Shown here piece by piece: positions 53,956 to 63,008 of a DNA stretch of 63,151 nucleotides; the stretch's first letter is position 1, and each line of letters begins with the position of its first letter. The stretch covers positions 1 through 63,151 of the forward strand of contig CADCTQ010000324.1 of assembly GCA_902805615.1 (NCBI GenBank), in the 5' to 3' direction. The translations under genes were made by a program, and so were the position numbers. The notes beneath the pieces were generated by a model. That model saw only the letters and a list, made by a program, of their open reading frames with translations. It did no database searches and was not told where the DNA came from. This DNA is from an uncultured Cytophagales bacterium (GTDB taxonomy: Bacteria; Bacteroidota; Bacteroidia; Cytophagales; 172606-1).

Positions 53956-54025
53956 CAAAAGTATTTACCGGTTTCCCCAATTGCCTACACTGCTTTTGAT
54001 ATTACTAATACTATTTTGACATTTT
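53956..54025 (-). promoter_or_regulatory. AraC-type operator plus -7 box, xylanase gene
   Basis: Minus-strand order: AAAATGTCAAAATAGTAT, 20 nt, TAGGCAATTG, 14-nt spacer, TACTTTTG (TAnnTTTG). It is the ungapped partner of 51599-51668. The start codon of the xylanase gene is 47 bp further. The site also lies 52 bp upstream of the divergent regulator gene, so it may serve autoregulation. Confidence 0.7.
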
Positions 54026-54076
54026 ATTATATATATTTAAGAACCCAAGGGCTTATTCATTCTACCGCCGGTTTCG

Positions 54077-54957
54077 ATGAAAGCAATCCTGCAAAAAGTA
54101 CCCGTATCCAACGACGCCTCCTTCGCCGTGCGGCAGTTCCGGTCGGCGTACTTCGACGCCCCGTGGCATTTTCACCCCGAACACGAACTGGTGCTGATCG
54201 TGCGGGGGAAGGCAAGCGGTTCGTGGGCGACTGCGTGACCAACTTCGGCCCGGGCGACCTGGTGCTGCTGGGGGCCAACCTGCCGCACTGGTACCGCAGC
54301 GAGGCGGCGTACTACGAACACCACCCCCACCTGGAGGCGGTATCGGTCGTGGTGCAGTTCACGGGCGAATTCCTGGGCAAAACCTTCCTGGAAGCCCCCG
54401 AAATGGCCCGCATCCGGCAGGTGCTCGAAAGCGCGGCCCGGGGCCTGGAGATCCGGGGCGCCACCCGGGAGCGGATCGCGGGGCTGATGGGCGACATCCT
54501 CGGCTTGTCGGGCATGGAGCGGCTCCTGCGCCTGCTGTCCATCCTCCACGTGCTGGCCGATTCGGAAGAATGCGTGCTGTTGTCCCACGCGGGGGCGGCC
54601 GGCATCCAGGTGAAGGATTCCGAGCGGATCAACCGGATTTACGAGTACGTGATGAGCCGTTTTACCGAAACCATCTCCATAGGGGACGTCGCCGACCGGG
54701 TGCACATGTGCCCGTCGGCCTTCTGCCGCTACTTCAAGAAGCGGACCCGCAAAACCTTTTCTTTCTTCCTCAACGAGATCCGCATCGGCCACGCGTGCAA
54801 GCTCATCATCGAGGGGGAGCTAAGCGTGACGGAGGTTTGTTTTCTGAGCGGGTTCAACAACGTGTCGTACTTCAACCGGCAGTTCAAGGCCATCAAAAAA
54901 GTGACGCCCAGCGAGTTCCGCCACGCCTACCTGGCCGGGCAGGCCGGCCGCGAGTAA
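54077..54957 (+). pseudogene. AraC-family transcriptional regulator, frameshifted
   Basis: About 293 residues when repaired. The frame from MKAILQKVPVSNDASFAVRQ through WHFHPEHELVLIVRG (cupin ligand-binding domain) runs to a G5 tract at 54204-54208. A missing G then shifts it, and the correct sequence (GKRFVGDCVTNFGPGDLVLL) continues in another frame. The C-terminus is the two-HTH AraC domain: ETISIGDVADRVHMCPSAFC, RYFKKRTRKTFSFFLNEIRI, FLSGFNNVSYFNRQFKAIKK, then TPSEFR. Divergent from the xylanase. Homopolymer location makes a sequencing error plausible. Confidence 0.85.
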
Positions 54958-55042
54958 GGCCCCACCCCCACCCTTCCTGCGGGTCAACTGCTCGTTGAAT
55001 GACCCATTTACCATCGCCCCTCAAGCAAACCATGCGGCCCCT

Positions 55043-57754
55043 TCACTGCCTCCGCCCATCCGCGTGCATTGCTCCCGCCTTCCGTTTGCCGCCCGTAAAG
55101 ACGCCCACCAGTTGCACGATCAGCACCGGCACCACCCCCGCCGCGGCAATCAGGCCCAGTTCCATGCCCCGCATGGGCTGGATGTTGAGCACCTGCCGCA
55201 GGAAGGGCACGTAGTACGTCACCGCCATGATGAGCAGGCACAGCGCCGTGGCGTACCAGATGTACCGGTTGCGGGTAATCTCGTTGTTGAAGAACGACCG
55301 CTCCGAATGCAGGTTGAACACGTGCAGCACCTGGGCCAGCGACAGGGCGTAAAACGTCAGGTTGTTGCCTTCGTCGGGGCTCAGGCCGAGCCGCTGCGTG
55401 CCCAGCAGGTACGCCCCCAGCACCGAAAAGGTGATCACCAGGGCGTAAAACACCACCTGTCCCCAGTCCTTGCCGTCCAGAATGGGCGTTTTGGGGTCGC
55501 GGGGCGGCTGCTCCATGAGGCTGGCGTTTTCGCGGCCCACCCCCAGGGCCAGGGCCGGAAATACGTCGGTGACGATGTTGATGAACAGGATTTGCAGGGG
55601 CAGCAGCGGGGAGCCCACGCCCAGGAAACCCGCGAAGGTGACCACGAAAATTTCGCTCAGGTTACACGACAGCAGGAACAGCACGAACTTGCGGATGTTC
55701 TCGAAGATGACCCGCCCCTGGGCAATGGCCGTCACGATGGAGGTGAACGAGTCGTCTTTGAGCACCATGTCAGCCGTTTCGGCGGCGACCTGGGTGCCGC
55801 GCAGCCCCATCGCAATGCCGATGTCCGACTTTTTGAGGGCCGGCGCGTCGTTGACCCCGTCGCCGGTCATGCCCACGATGTCGCCGCGTTGCTGGTAGAG
55901 GTCAATCATGTCGAGTTTCTGGGCCGGGCTTACCCGGGCAAACACCCGGCAGTCGAGCAGCCGTTGTTTCCCGGCCGCGGAGAGTTGGTCGAGGGGCTTT
56001 AAGTCCTTGCCCGTCAGCACGATCTCTTCGCCCGGTTCGATCAGCCGCACCTTCGCGGCAATGGTGAGGGCCGTGGCCGGGTGGTCGCCCGTCACCATGA
56101 TCACTTTGATGCCGGCCGCGCGGCAGGCTTGCAGGGCCGGCGTGACTTCCGTGCGGGGCGGGTCGAGGAAGCCGATCAGGCCCAGATACTGCAAGTCGTG
56201 GTCGGCAAAGTCGTCGCCGGGCGGGCCGCCGGCGGATTTGTCCACCTGGCGGCAGGCAAAGGCCAGCGTCCGGAGCCCGGCCGTAGCCATCCTTTCGGAA
56301 ACCTGGTACTGCCCTTTCCGGTCGGCGTCGGCCAGGCCGGTGCAGCGTTCCATCACTTCTTCGGCGGCCCCTTTCACGGCCACCAGGTAGTGGCCGTCGT
56401 GTTCGTGGAGGGTGCCCATGATGCGCGTATCGGAGCTAAAGGCTTTTTCGGCCCGCCGCGGGTACTGGTGGTGAATGTCGTCGGGGTTTTGCCCGGCCGC
56501 CAGGGCAAACTTGAGCAGCGACACTTCCACCGGGTCGCCTACCTCTTTGGCCTGCCCGTCCACCACGTCGTAGTCGGCGTTGTTGCACAGCACCCCCACT
56601 TGCAGGAGCTTGCCGAAGGCGTCGGCCCGGGCAATGGCGTCGTCGCCGGCCACCACGCGGAGCCGGCGGGCGGCGGGGTCGGCCTGCACCTCGGCCGAGT
56701 GGCCCGGCAGCTCGATCTGGTTCACTTCGATGCGGTTCTGGGTGAGGGTGCCGGTTTTGTCGGTAAAGATCACGTTGGTGCCGCCCAGCGTTTCCACGGC
56801 CGACAGGCGTTTGACGATCACTTTGTTCTCGGCCAGCCGGAGCATGCCGTAGGCCAGGGCAATGGTGGCTACCACCGACATGCCTTCGGGAATGGCCGCA
56901 ATGGCGAGGGCCAGGGCGGTCTCGATCAGCCGGAGCGGTTCTTCGCCCCGGATCAGGCCCACCACCAGGAACAGCGCCGCCAGCCCGACCGTCACCCAGA
57001 TGAGCACCTTGGCCAGGGCGTCGAGTTTGGCCTCCAGGGGCGTAGCCGACCGTTCGGCCTCCTGCACCATGGTGGCGATCTTGCCCAGTTCGGTCCGCTG
57101 CCCGATGCCCGTCACCACGGCCCGGCCGTTGCCCGCCGTCACGGCCGTGCCCTTGAAGAGGCGGTTGTGCTGGTCGCCCAGCGGCGCGTCGGCGGACGGG
57201 GTCCGGGTGTTTTTTTCCACCGGCAGCGACTCCCCGGTGAGGGCCGATTCGTCTACCTGCAACTGGTTCACGTCGAACAGGTTGGCATCGGCGGCCACCA
57301 GGTCGCCGGCCTCCACCACCAGCACGTCGCCAATCGTGATCTCTTCCGACGAAATCTCCCGGACCCGCCCGTCGCGGAGCACCCGGGCGGGGGTCGTGTC
57401 CATTTTGCGGAGGGCGTCCATGGACTGCCGGGCGTTCCATTCGAGCACGAAGCCGGTGACGGCGTTGATGAGCAGCACGAGCAGGATGGCGATGCCTTCC
57501 ACGGTTTCGCCCAGGAAAAACGAGATGCCCGCCGCCGCCGCCAGGATGTACACGATCACGCCGGTAAACTGCCGGAGCAGGATTTTGAGCCCGCTTTCCC
57601 GTTTGGTTGCTTCCAGGGCGTTGGGGCCGTAGGTGTCGTAGCGGCTCCGGGCTTCGGCGGCCGTGAGGCCCGACGCCGGGTTTACCTGTACCGCCTGCAA
57701 CAGGCTTTCGAGCGGGAGCTGGTGCGCGTGGTCGAGGGGAGGAAGGGTTGCCAT
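55043..57754 (-). CDS. P-type cation-transporting ATPase (type II)
   Basis: 903 residues. Cation-ATPase N-terminal domain with GLTAAEARSRYDTYGPNALE, two helices, actuator loop TGES (173-176), PEGM membrane motif (289-292), phosphorylation motif DKTGTLT (Asp332), hinge GDGVND region (VGMTGDGVNDAPALKKSDIG) and four or more C-terminal helices (FINIVTDVFPALALG). This is the Ca2+/Na+/K+-type P2 layout; PEGM with C-terminal cation_ATPase_C domain suggests a calcium or monovalent pump. Ion unknown. Sits alone between the AraC locus and DoxX. Confidence 0.93.
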   Translation of the reverse strand: MATLPPLDHAHQLPLESLLQAVQVNPASGLTAAEARSRYDTYGPNALEATKRESGLKILLRQFTGVIVYILAAAAGISFFLGETVEGIAILLVLLINAVTGFVLEWNARQSMDALRKMDTTPARVLRDGRVREISSEEITIGDVLVVEAGDLVAADANLFDVNQLQVDESALTGESLPVEKNTRTPSADAPLGDQHNRLFKGTAVTAGNGRAVVTGIGQRTELGKIATMVQEAERSATPLEAKLDALAKVLIWVTVGLAALFLVVGLIRGEEPLRLIETALALAIAAIPEGMSVVATIALAYGMLRLAENKVIVKRLSAVETLGGTNVIFTDKTGTLTQNRIEVNQIELPGHSAEVQADPAARRLRVVAGDDAIARADAFGKLLQVGVLCNNADYDVVDGQAKEVGDPVEVSLLKFALAAGQNPDDIHHQYPRRAEKAFSSDTRIMGTLHEHDGHYLVAVKGAAEEVMERCTGLADADRKGQYQVSERMATAGLRTLAFACRQVDKSAGGPPGDDFADHDLQYLGLIGFLDPPRTEVTPALQACRAAGIKVIMVTGDHPATALTIAAKVRLIEPGEEIVLTGKDLKPLDQLSAAGKQRLLDCRVFARVSPAQKLDMIDLYQQRGDIVGMTGDGVNDAPALKKSDIGIAMGLRGTQVAAETADMVLKDDSFTSIVTAIAQGRVIFENIRKFVLFLLSCNLSEIFVVTFAGFLGVGSPLLPLQILFINIVTDVFPALALGVGRENASLMEQPPRDPKTPILDGKDWGQVVFYALVITFSVLGAYLLGTQRLGLSPDEGNNLTFYALSLAQVLHVFNLHSERSFFNNEITRNRYIWYATALCLLIMAVTYYVPFLRQVLNIQPMRGMELGLIAAAGVVPVLIVQLVGVFTGGKRKAGAMHADGRRQ

Positions 57755-58097
57755 GAGGGTAGAAGTGGTTTAAGCCTGGATGGGGTTGTAAATCTCCTTA
57801 ATGCCGCAACGTCGCGGAGCATGTCGTCACAATCAATCCGCCCGTCGCCGCACCCGGTGCAGCGGGAACCGGGGTTCGGGCGGAGAAACCGGGCGTGCTT
57901 TCCCTTTTTTGCGCAACCGGCCGCGGCAGCTAACTTTATGCCTTCCCTCCCGTTAATTTCTGTATCTGTCGGTTCGGTTCGGCCCTTTCCTGTTTTGCCC
58001 CGGTTACCCTATCGGTCAACACGCGTGATGCTACGCGGATGTTACGAAAATATTGCGATTGGAACACTTAAAAGCGCACCTCTTTAACCGTAAAGCG
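57755..58097. other. Divergent spacer between ATPase and DoxX genes
   Basis: 343 bp without a gene. A TAACTTTA near-match to the -7 box occurs on the plus strand near 57931. Nothing else was recognised. Confidence 0.4.
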
Positions 58098-58505
58098 ATG
58101 GAGAGATTTTTGGGCAAGTATGCCCCTTACCTGTACGCCCTGCTGCGCATCGTGGCCGGGCTGATGTTTGCCATGCACGGCAGCCAGAAACTGTTCGGCT
58201 TCCCGGGCGGCAAAGACCCCGTCCCCCTCGTCTCACTGTTTGGGCTGGGGGGAGTGATCGAACTGGTGGGCGGCCTGATGATCGCCTTCGGACTGCTGGC
58301 CAGCCCGGCGGCTTTCATCGCCAGCGGCATGATGGCCGTGGCCTATTTCATGGCGCACGCGCCGCAGGGGGCGCTGCCCATCCTCAACGGCGGGGAGACG
58401 GCGGTGCTGTACTGCTTCTTGTTCCTCTACATCGCGGCCCGGGGGTCGGGCGTATGGAGCGTGGACGCCGCCCGGCGCCGCCGCCCGGTGCGGGTCGTGC
58501 GGTAA
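58098..58505 (+). CDS. DoxX family membrane protein
   Basis: 135 residues from MERFLGKYAPYLYALLRIVA; the 15 codons upstream have no hydrophobic character. Four transmembrane helices (LLRIVAGLMFAMHGSQKLFG, LGGVIELVGGLMIAFGLLAS, AAFIASGMMAVAYFMA, TAVLYCFLFLYIAARG). The GSQKLFG and HAP...LPILNGGE patterns are typical of DoxX. Often linked to respiratory or redox membrane functions; the function here is not shown. Arg-rich tail at the end. Confidence 0.88.
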   Translation: MERFLGKYAPYLYALLRIVAGLMFAMHGSQKLFGFPGGKDPVPLVSLFGLGGVIELVGGLMIAFGLLASPAAFIASGMMAVAYFMAHAPQGALPILNGGETAVLYCFLFLYIAARGSGVWSVDAARRRRPVRVVR

Positions 58506-58539
58506 AGAGAAGCCGCCCGGTACGCGGCGGGGAGCCCCC

Positions 58540-59640
58540 TTACTGCTGCCGGATGGGAATGCGGACGAAGAAGGTGGCGCCCTTGTTTTCCTGGCTTTCC
58601 ACCCACACCCGGCCCCGGTGCAGCTCGACCACGCGCTTGACGATGGAAAGGCCCAGGCCGGTGGTTACTTCGCCCCGCAGGCCCGGCCGGCGGGATTTGG
58701 TGAACCGGTCGAAGAGCTGGGGCTGCAAGGCGGCCGGAATGCCGATGCCGTCGTCGCTGACGGCAATGAGCACCGCATTGGCCTCCTGCTGCACGCGGAC
58801 CAGGATGTGGCCGCCCGCCGGGGTGAACTTCATGGCGTTGGATACCAGGTTCTGGATCACGTGCATGAACTTGTCCTGGTCTACCTCCGCGAACACCTCG
58901 GGGGCGGAGGATTCCACCTGGAAATGCTTGTGGTGATCCTGGTTGAGGCGCTCAATGCCCTGGAGGAGCATGTTGATTTGCTCGATGAGTTCAATGCGCG
59001 CGAACTTGATGCCCGCCTGGGATGATTCCAGGAATTCCTTTTCCAGCAACTCGTGGATCATGCGGATGCTGTGGCCGACCGTATCCCCGATCAGGCGGGC
59101 GTCTTCCTCCAGTTCCGGCAGGCCGTGCCGGCGGGCCTTTTCCTCCAGCCGCCCGGCCAGGGTCCGCACCACCCCCAGGGGGCCGTTGAGGTCGTGGGCC
59201 AGCATTTCGAGGATGCCGTTCTTGTGAATGCCGTACTTGCTGAGCATCAGTTCGTTGTCCTTCTGGTGGGTGACGTCTTCGGCAAAGCCGGCAATGGCGT
59301 GCCGCCTTTCCCCGTCGAGGATGGCGTAGGCGGTGAGGGAAATCCACTGCTCCCGGTGCGCCAGGCGGATGCGGAACGCCACGAACTGGCGCATGGCCCC
59401 GTCCCGCAGTTGCCCGTAAGCGTCCCGCAGCAGGGGCAGGTCGTCGGGATGCACCGTGCCCAGCAGCCAGTCCAGTTGGTCGTTCACGTCCGTTTCTTCC
59501 CGTCCCCACACCTCCTCGAACGCCGGGCTCACGTACTCGAAGCGGCCGGTGGCGAGGTTATACACGAAAAAAACGGCCAGGGAACGCTGGGCAATCTGCC
59601 GCAGCAGGTCCAGGTCGGGAATGCGGAGCGAAAGACTCAT
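58540..59640 (-). CDS. PAS-domain sensor histidine kinase
   Basis: 366 residues from MSLSLRIPDLDLLRQIAQRS; longer upstream frame lacks conserved features. PAS domain ~15-125 (FFVYNLATGRFEYVSPAFEE, WISLTAYAILDGERR). HisKA around His149 in LEMLAHDLNGPLGVVRT. HATPase_c: N-box NLVSNAMKFTPAGG, G1 DDGIGIP, G2 TTGLGLSIVK. No membrane segment seen, so probably a soluble sensor. No adjacent response regulator. A TACTTTTG promoter candidate is at 59741-59748. Confidence 0.9.
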   Translation of the reverse strand: MSLSLRIPDLDLLRQIAQRSLAVFFVYNLATGRFEYVSPAFEEVWGREETDVNDQLDWLLGTVHPDDLPLLRDAYGQLRDGAMRQFVAFRIRLAHREQWISLTAYAILDGERRHAIAGFAEDVTHQKDNELMLSKYGIHKNGILEMLAHDLNGPLGVVRTLAGRLEEKARRHGLPELEEDARLIGDTVGHSIRMIHELLEKEFLESSQAGIKFARIELIEQINMLLQGIERLNQDHHKHFQVESSAPEVFAEVDQDKFMHVIQNLVSNAMKFTPAGGHILVRVQQEANAVLIAVSDDGIGIPAALQPQLFDRFTKSRRPGLRGEVTTGLGLSIVKRVVELHRGRVWVESQENKGATFFVRIPIRQQ

Positions 59641-60055
59641 ACCGGGTAAAAAAGCAGTTTGTAAGGCGAAAAAGAAGATGCACTCCTGCCCGGGCAATGG
59701 CAGTTCCCTCCAAGCATAAGCGGGTATCGGTAGCAGCGGGCAAAAGTACGGACGTTGCGGCAAAGGATGAAGGCCGCCGCAAATTCCCGTATTTGTACCG
59801 GGGCCGGCCGTGCCCGCGCGACTTCTTTCACGCCGGCTCCGTATTCTTCCCCACCCCTCGTGGATTTTCCGCAGCCGCCCGGTAGTCTTCCGCCGCCCTG
59901 GCCGGGAACTACGGGTTTTGCGTCCCCGGTGCCCCGGCGGGGCCCACCTTTCGCGCCGTTGCCCGTTTAGTACCCGGGAGCAGGCACGCCGCCGCCCCGG
60001 CCCCCGGCTTGGGAGCGTTGCCTCCGGTGCAACCATTACTTTTTTGATTGAATTC
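59641..60055. other. Divergent spacer between the two sensor kinase genes
   Basis: 415 bp without a supported gene; the open frames there are GC-driven Pro/Ser/Arg-rich. A minus-strand TACTTTTG box (59741-59748) with a TTTG 12 bp upstream is the best promoter signal. No repeat seen. Confidence 0.5.
59741..59748 (-). promoter_or_regulatory. Candidate -7 box for the PAS kinase gene
   Basis: TACTTTTG on the minus strand matches TAnnTTTG, ~100 bp before the start at 59640. An upstream TTTG at 59764-59761 gives a 12-nt spacer, shorter than the usual, so confidence is low. Confidence 0.3.
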
Positions 60056-61633
60056 ATGTCAATGTCATTCGCAGAAAACAGTCCCGACCCGCCCGGCCCC
60101 TTCCCGACGGCCGAACCGGAGCAGTGGCTCAAGCAGTACCAGTTCATCCTGGACCACACGCCGGCCATGCTCTGGACGGCCACGCCCGACGGACAGGTGG
60201 ATTACGTGAACGAGTGGATGCTGCACTACACGGGCCGGGCGGCCGGCCCACTGCTGGGCACGGGCTGGCTCGACGTGGTGCACCCCGCCGACCGGGAAAG
60301 GGTGGCGCAGGAATGGCAGCGCGCCCTCCGGGAAGGAGCGCCCAGCCGGACCGAACTGCGCTTCCGCCGGGCCGACGGGGCGTACCGGTGGCACCAGCGC
60401 CGCGTGATTCCCTACCGCGACGGGCAAGGCGGCCTGGTCGGGTGGGTGGGCGTCAACACCGACATCGAGGACCAGCAACGGGGCGAGGCGGCCCGGCAGG
60501 AGAACGAACTGCTCCGCCAGGCCCAACTCCGGCTGGAGGCCGAAAAGGAATTTTCGGCGCGCCTGCTCGAAAACAGCACCGACGGCATCCTGGCCCTCGA
60601 TGCGGCGGGCACCATTACGGCCTGGAACCGGACGCTGGAAGCCCTGAGCGGCAAAAGCCGGGACCAGGTGCTGGGAAAGCCGGCCGGGGAAATCCTTTTC
60701 CCAGGAGTCACCGGCCCGGCAGACGGGGCGGCCGCCTTCCGGGAACCGGTTCCCGCGGCGCAGGGACAGTACACGCTGGCCCGGGCCGTGGCAAAGGCCC
60801 TGGCGGGACACCCGGTCACCCTCTTCGAACCGGACGTGCCTTTTGCCCGCACCGCCGGGCTGTACGAAATCATTCTCAAACCTTTTCCCCGCGAAGGCGG
60901 CCGGGCGACGGGCCTGCTGGGCATCGTGCGCGACGTGACCGAACGGGTGACGCGGGAGGAAGACCGGCTCCGGCGGGAACTGACGGGGCAGCGGGAAGCC
61001 CTCCAGGCCGTGCTGCACGCCCAGGAAGCCGAACGGGAACGCATTGCCGAATCCCTGCACAACGGGCTGGGCCAGCTCCTGTTTGCCGTCCGGCTCAACC
61101 TGCAAAACCACCTGGCCCGCACCCCGGAAACGGACCCCGGGGCCGGGCCGCTGCGGAAGGCCGACGCCCTGCTCAAAGAAGCCATTGCCCAGAGCAGCCT
61201 CATTTCCACCAACCTGGTTCCCTCCGTGCTGCGGGATTACGGCCTGCCGGCGGCCCTCAAAGACTGGGCCGACAAGCTCTCCTCGCCCACCCTGCGCATC
61301 GGGCTCCGGCTGGCGGGCCTCGAAACCCGGCTGCCGCCGGCCCTGGAACTCGACGCGTTCCGCATCGTGCAGGCCCTGCTGGGCAACGTGCTGCTGCAAC
61401 CGGAGGCCGGCCGGGTGGACGTGCTGGTGATCCGGGGCGACAACGGCCTCTCGCTGGTGGTGGAAGACGACGGCAAGGGCTTCACCGAGGACGAACTGGC
61501 GGCGCTCAACGGGGGCACCGGCATGCGGAGTGTCCGCAGCCGGGCGGCCCTGCTGGGCGGCCGGGTGAGCCTCGAATCCACGCCCGGCGCGGGAACGGCC
61601 GTCCGGGTATTTCTCCCTTTTTATACCCCCTGA
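60056..61633 (+). CDS. PAS-PAS sensor histidine kinase (HisKA_3/NarX-type)
   Basis: 525 residues from MSMSFAENSPDPPGPFPTAE; a second ATG lies two codons on. Two PAS domains (~25-145: ILDHTPAMLWTATPDGQVDY, WLDVVHPADRERVAQEW; ~165-300: LLENSTDGILALDAAGTITA). Then HisKA_3 with His335 in ERERIAESLHNGLGQLLFAV and a HATPase_c with DDGKGFTEDELAALNGGTGM. This NarX/DegS-type core usually pairs with LuxR-type response regulators; none is adjacent. Divergent from the neighbouring kinase. Only 11 bp separate it from the next gene, so the two are probably co-transcribed. Confidence 0.9.
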   Translation: MSMSFAENSPDPPGPFPTAEPEQWLKQYQFILDHTPAMLWTATPDGQVDYVNEWMLHYTGRAAGPLLGTGWLDVVHPADRERVAQEWQRALREGAPSRTELRFRRADGAYRWHQRRVIPYRDGQGGLVGWVGVNTDIEDQQRGEAARQENELLRQAQLRLEAEKEFSARLLENSTDGILALDAAGTITAWNRTLEALSGKSRDQVLGKPAGEILFPGVTGPADGAAAFREPVPAAQGQYTLARAVAKALAGHPVTLFEPDVPFARTAGLYEIILKPFPREGGRATGLLGIVRDVTERVTREEDRLRRELTGQREALQAVLHAQEAERERIAESLHNGLGQLLFAVRLNLQNHLARTPETDPGAGPLRKADALLKEAIAQSSLISTNLVPSVLRDYGLPAALKDWADKLSSPTLRIGLRLAGLETRLPPALELDAFRIVQALLGNVLLQPEAGRVDVLVIRGDNGLSLVVEDDGKGFTEDELAALNGGTGMRSVRSRAALLGGRVSLESTPGAGTAVRVFLPFYTP

Positions 61634-61644
61634 GTTGCATTTGA

Positions 61645-62928
61645 ATGGAAATTGTCATTATCCTTTTGCTCATCGTGCTCAACGGCATCTTCTCGATGTC
61701 GGAAATTGCCGTGGTCTCTGCGCGCAAGGCCCGGCTCGAACAGGCGGCCCGGGAAGACCGGCCCGGGGCCACGGCCGCCCTGCAACTGGCCAGTGAGCCC
61801 AACACGTTCTTGTCCACCGTGCAGATCGGCATGACCCTGATCGGCATCGTGACCGGGGTGTTCGGCGGGGCGCGGATCGCCCGGCGCCTGGCCCCCCTGG
61901 TGGCGGAAGTGCCGGGGCTGGCCCCCTACAGCCAGTCGCTGGCCCTGGCGCTGGTGGTGCTGGTGATCACCTTCCTCTCGCTGGTGGTCGGGGAGCTGGT
62001 GCCCAAACGCATCGGCATGCACAGCCCCGAACGCATTGCCCGGCTCGTGGCCCGGCCCATGAACCTGTTGTCGCGGGTCACGCGGCCCTTCGTGTGGCTG
62101 CTGAGCCGGTCCACGGAGTTGATCCTGAAGGTGCTGCGCCTGCGGCCCGCCGAGGAAGCCCCGGTGACCGAGGAGGAAGTGCGGTCGCTGATCGGGGACG
62201 GCACGCGCACCGGGGTGTTCGAGGAGATCGAGCAGGACATCGTGGAAAGGGTGTTCACCCTCTCCGACCGCAAGGTGGGCTCGGTGATGCGCAGCCGCCT
62301 CGACCTCCGCTGGCTGGACGTGGACGACCCGCCGGAAGCCAGCCTGGCGGCCATTGCGGAGGCGAACCAGGACATCTTCCTGCTGGCCCGGGGGCACCTG
62401 GACGAGGTGGTGGGCATCGTGAACACGCGCATGATCCTGGCGGCCCTGCTGGGCGGGCAACCGCTGCGCCTGGCCGGCATTGCCGAAAAGCCGCTCTTCG
62501 TACCCGAGTTCATGGATGCGTTCCGGGCCCTCGAACTGCTGAAAGGCAGCCCGGTGCCGGCCGCGGTGGTGATTGACGAGTTCGGCACGGTGCAGGGCCT
62601 GGTGACGCTGGGCGACCTGTTTGCGGCCATGGTGGGGGAAGCCGACGGCGGCAACGGCGAGGAAAAGGGGATCGTCCCGCGGGAGGATGGCTCTTACCTG
62701 GTGGATGCGCTGCTGCCCCTGGACGAGTTCGTGCGTTACTTCGAGGTGCCGGACCTGGCGGACGGGGAAAGAACCGGTTTTCACACGGTGGGCGGGCTGC
62801 TCATCCACCTGGCCCGGGAAATTCCCAAAACCGGCGACCGGTTCACCTGGCACGGCTATCAGTTGGAAGTCATGGACATGGACAGCAACCGCGTGGACAA
62901 GGTCCTGGTGGAGGAACTGGCGGAGTGA
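61645..62928 (+). CDS. CNNM/CorC-type membrane protein (hemolysin family)
   Basis: 427 residues. DUF21 membrane domain ~1-140 (IILLLIVLNGIFSMSEIAVV, STVQIGMTLIGIVTGVFGGA, VVLVITFLSLVVGELVPKRI), then two CBS domains (~200-320; VGSVMRSRLDLRWLDV, PAAVVIDEFGTVQGLVTLGD) and a C-terminal CorC_HlyC domain (SYLVDALLPLDEFVRYFEVP; VGGLLIHLAREIP; LEVMDMDSNRVDKVLVEEL). Members are implicated in magnesium or cobalt efflux. Just downstream of the sensor kinase. Confidence 0.92.
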   Translation: MEIVIILLLIVLNGIFSMSEIAVVSARKARLEQAAREDRPGATAALQLASEPNTFLSTVQIGMTLIGIVTGVFGGARIARRLAPLVAEVPGLAPYSQSLALALVVLVITFLSLVVGELVPKRIGMHSPERIARLVARPMNLLSRVTRPFVWLLSRSTELILKVLRLRPAEEAPVTEEEVRSLIGDGTRTGVFEEIEQDIVERVFTLSDRKVGSVMRSRLDLRWLDVDDPPEASLAAIAEANQDIFLLARGHLDEVVGIVNTRMILAALLGGQPLRLAGIAEKPLFVPEFMDAFRALELLKGSPVPAAVVIDEFGTVQGLVTLGDLFAAMVGEADGGNGEEKGIVPREDGSYLVDALLPLDEFVRYFEVPDLADGERTGFHTVGGLLIHLAREIPKTGDRFTWHGYQLEVMDMDSNRVDKVLVEELAE

Positions 62929-63008
62929 TGGGGGAATTGAGTATTGGAGGATTGGGGTGTTCGGGGAACAGGGTATTGGGGAGGGACTACCCCTGGCCCC
63001 TGCTTGAT

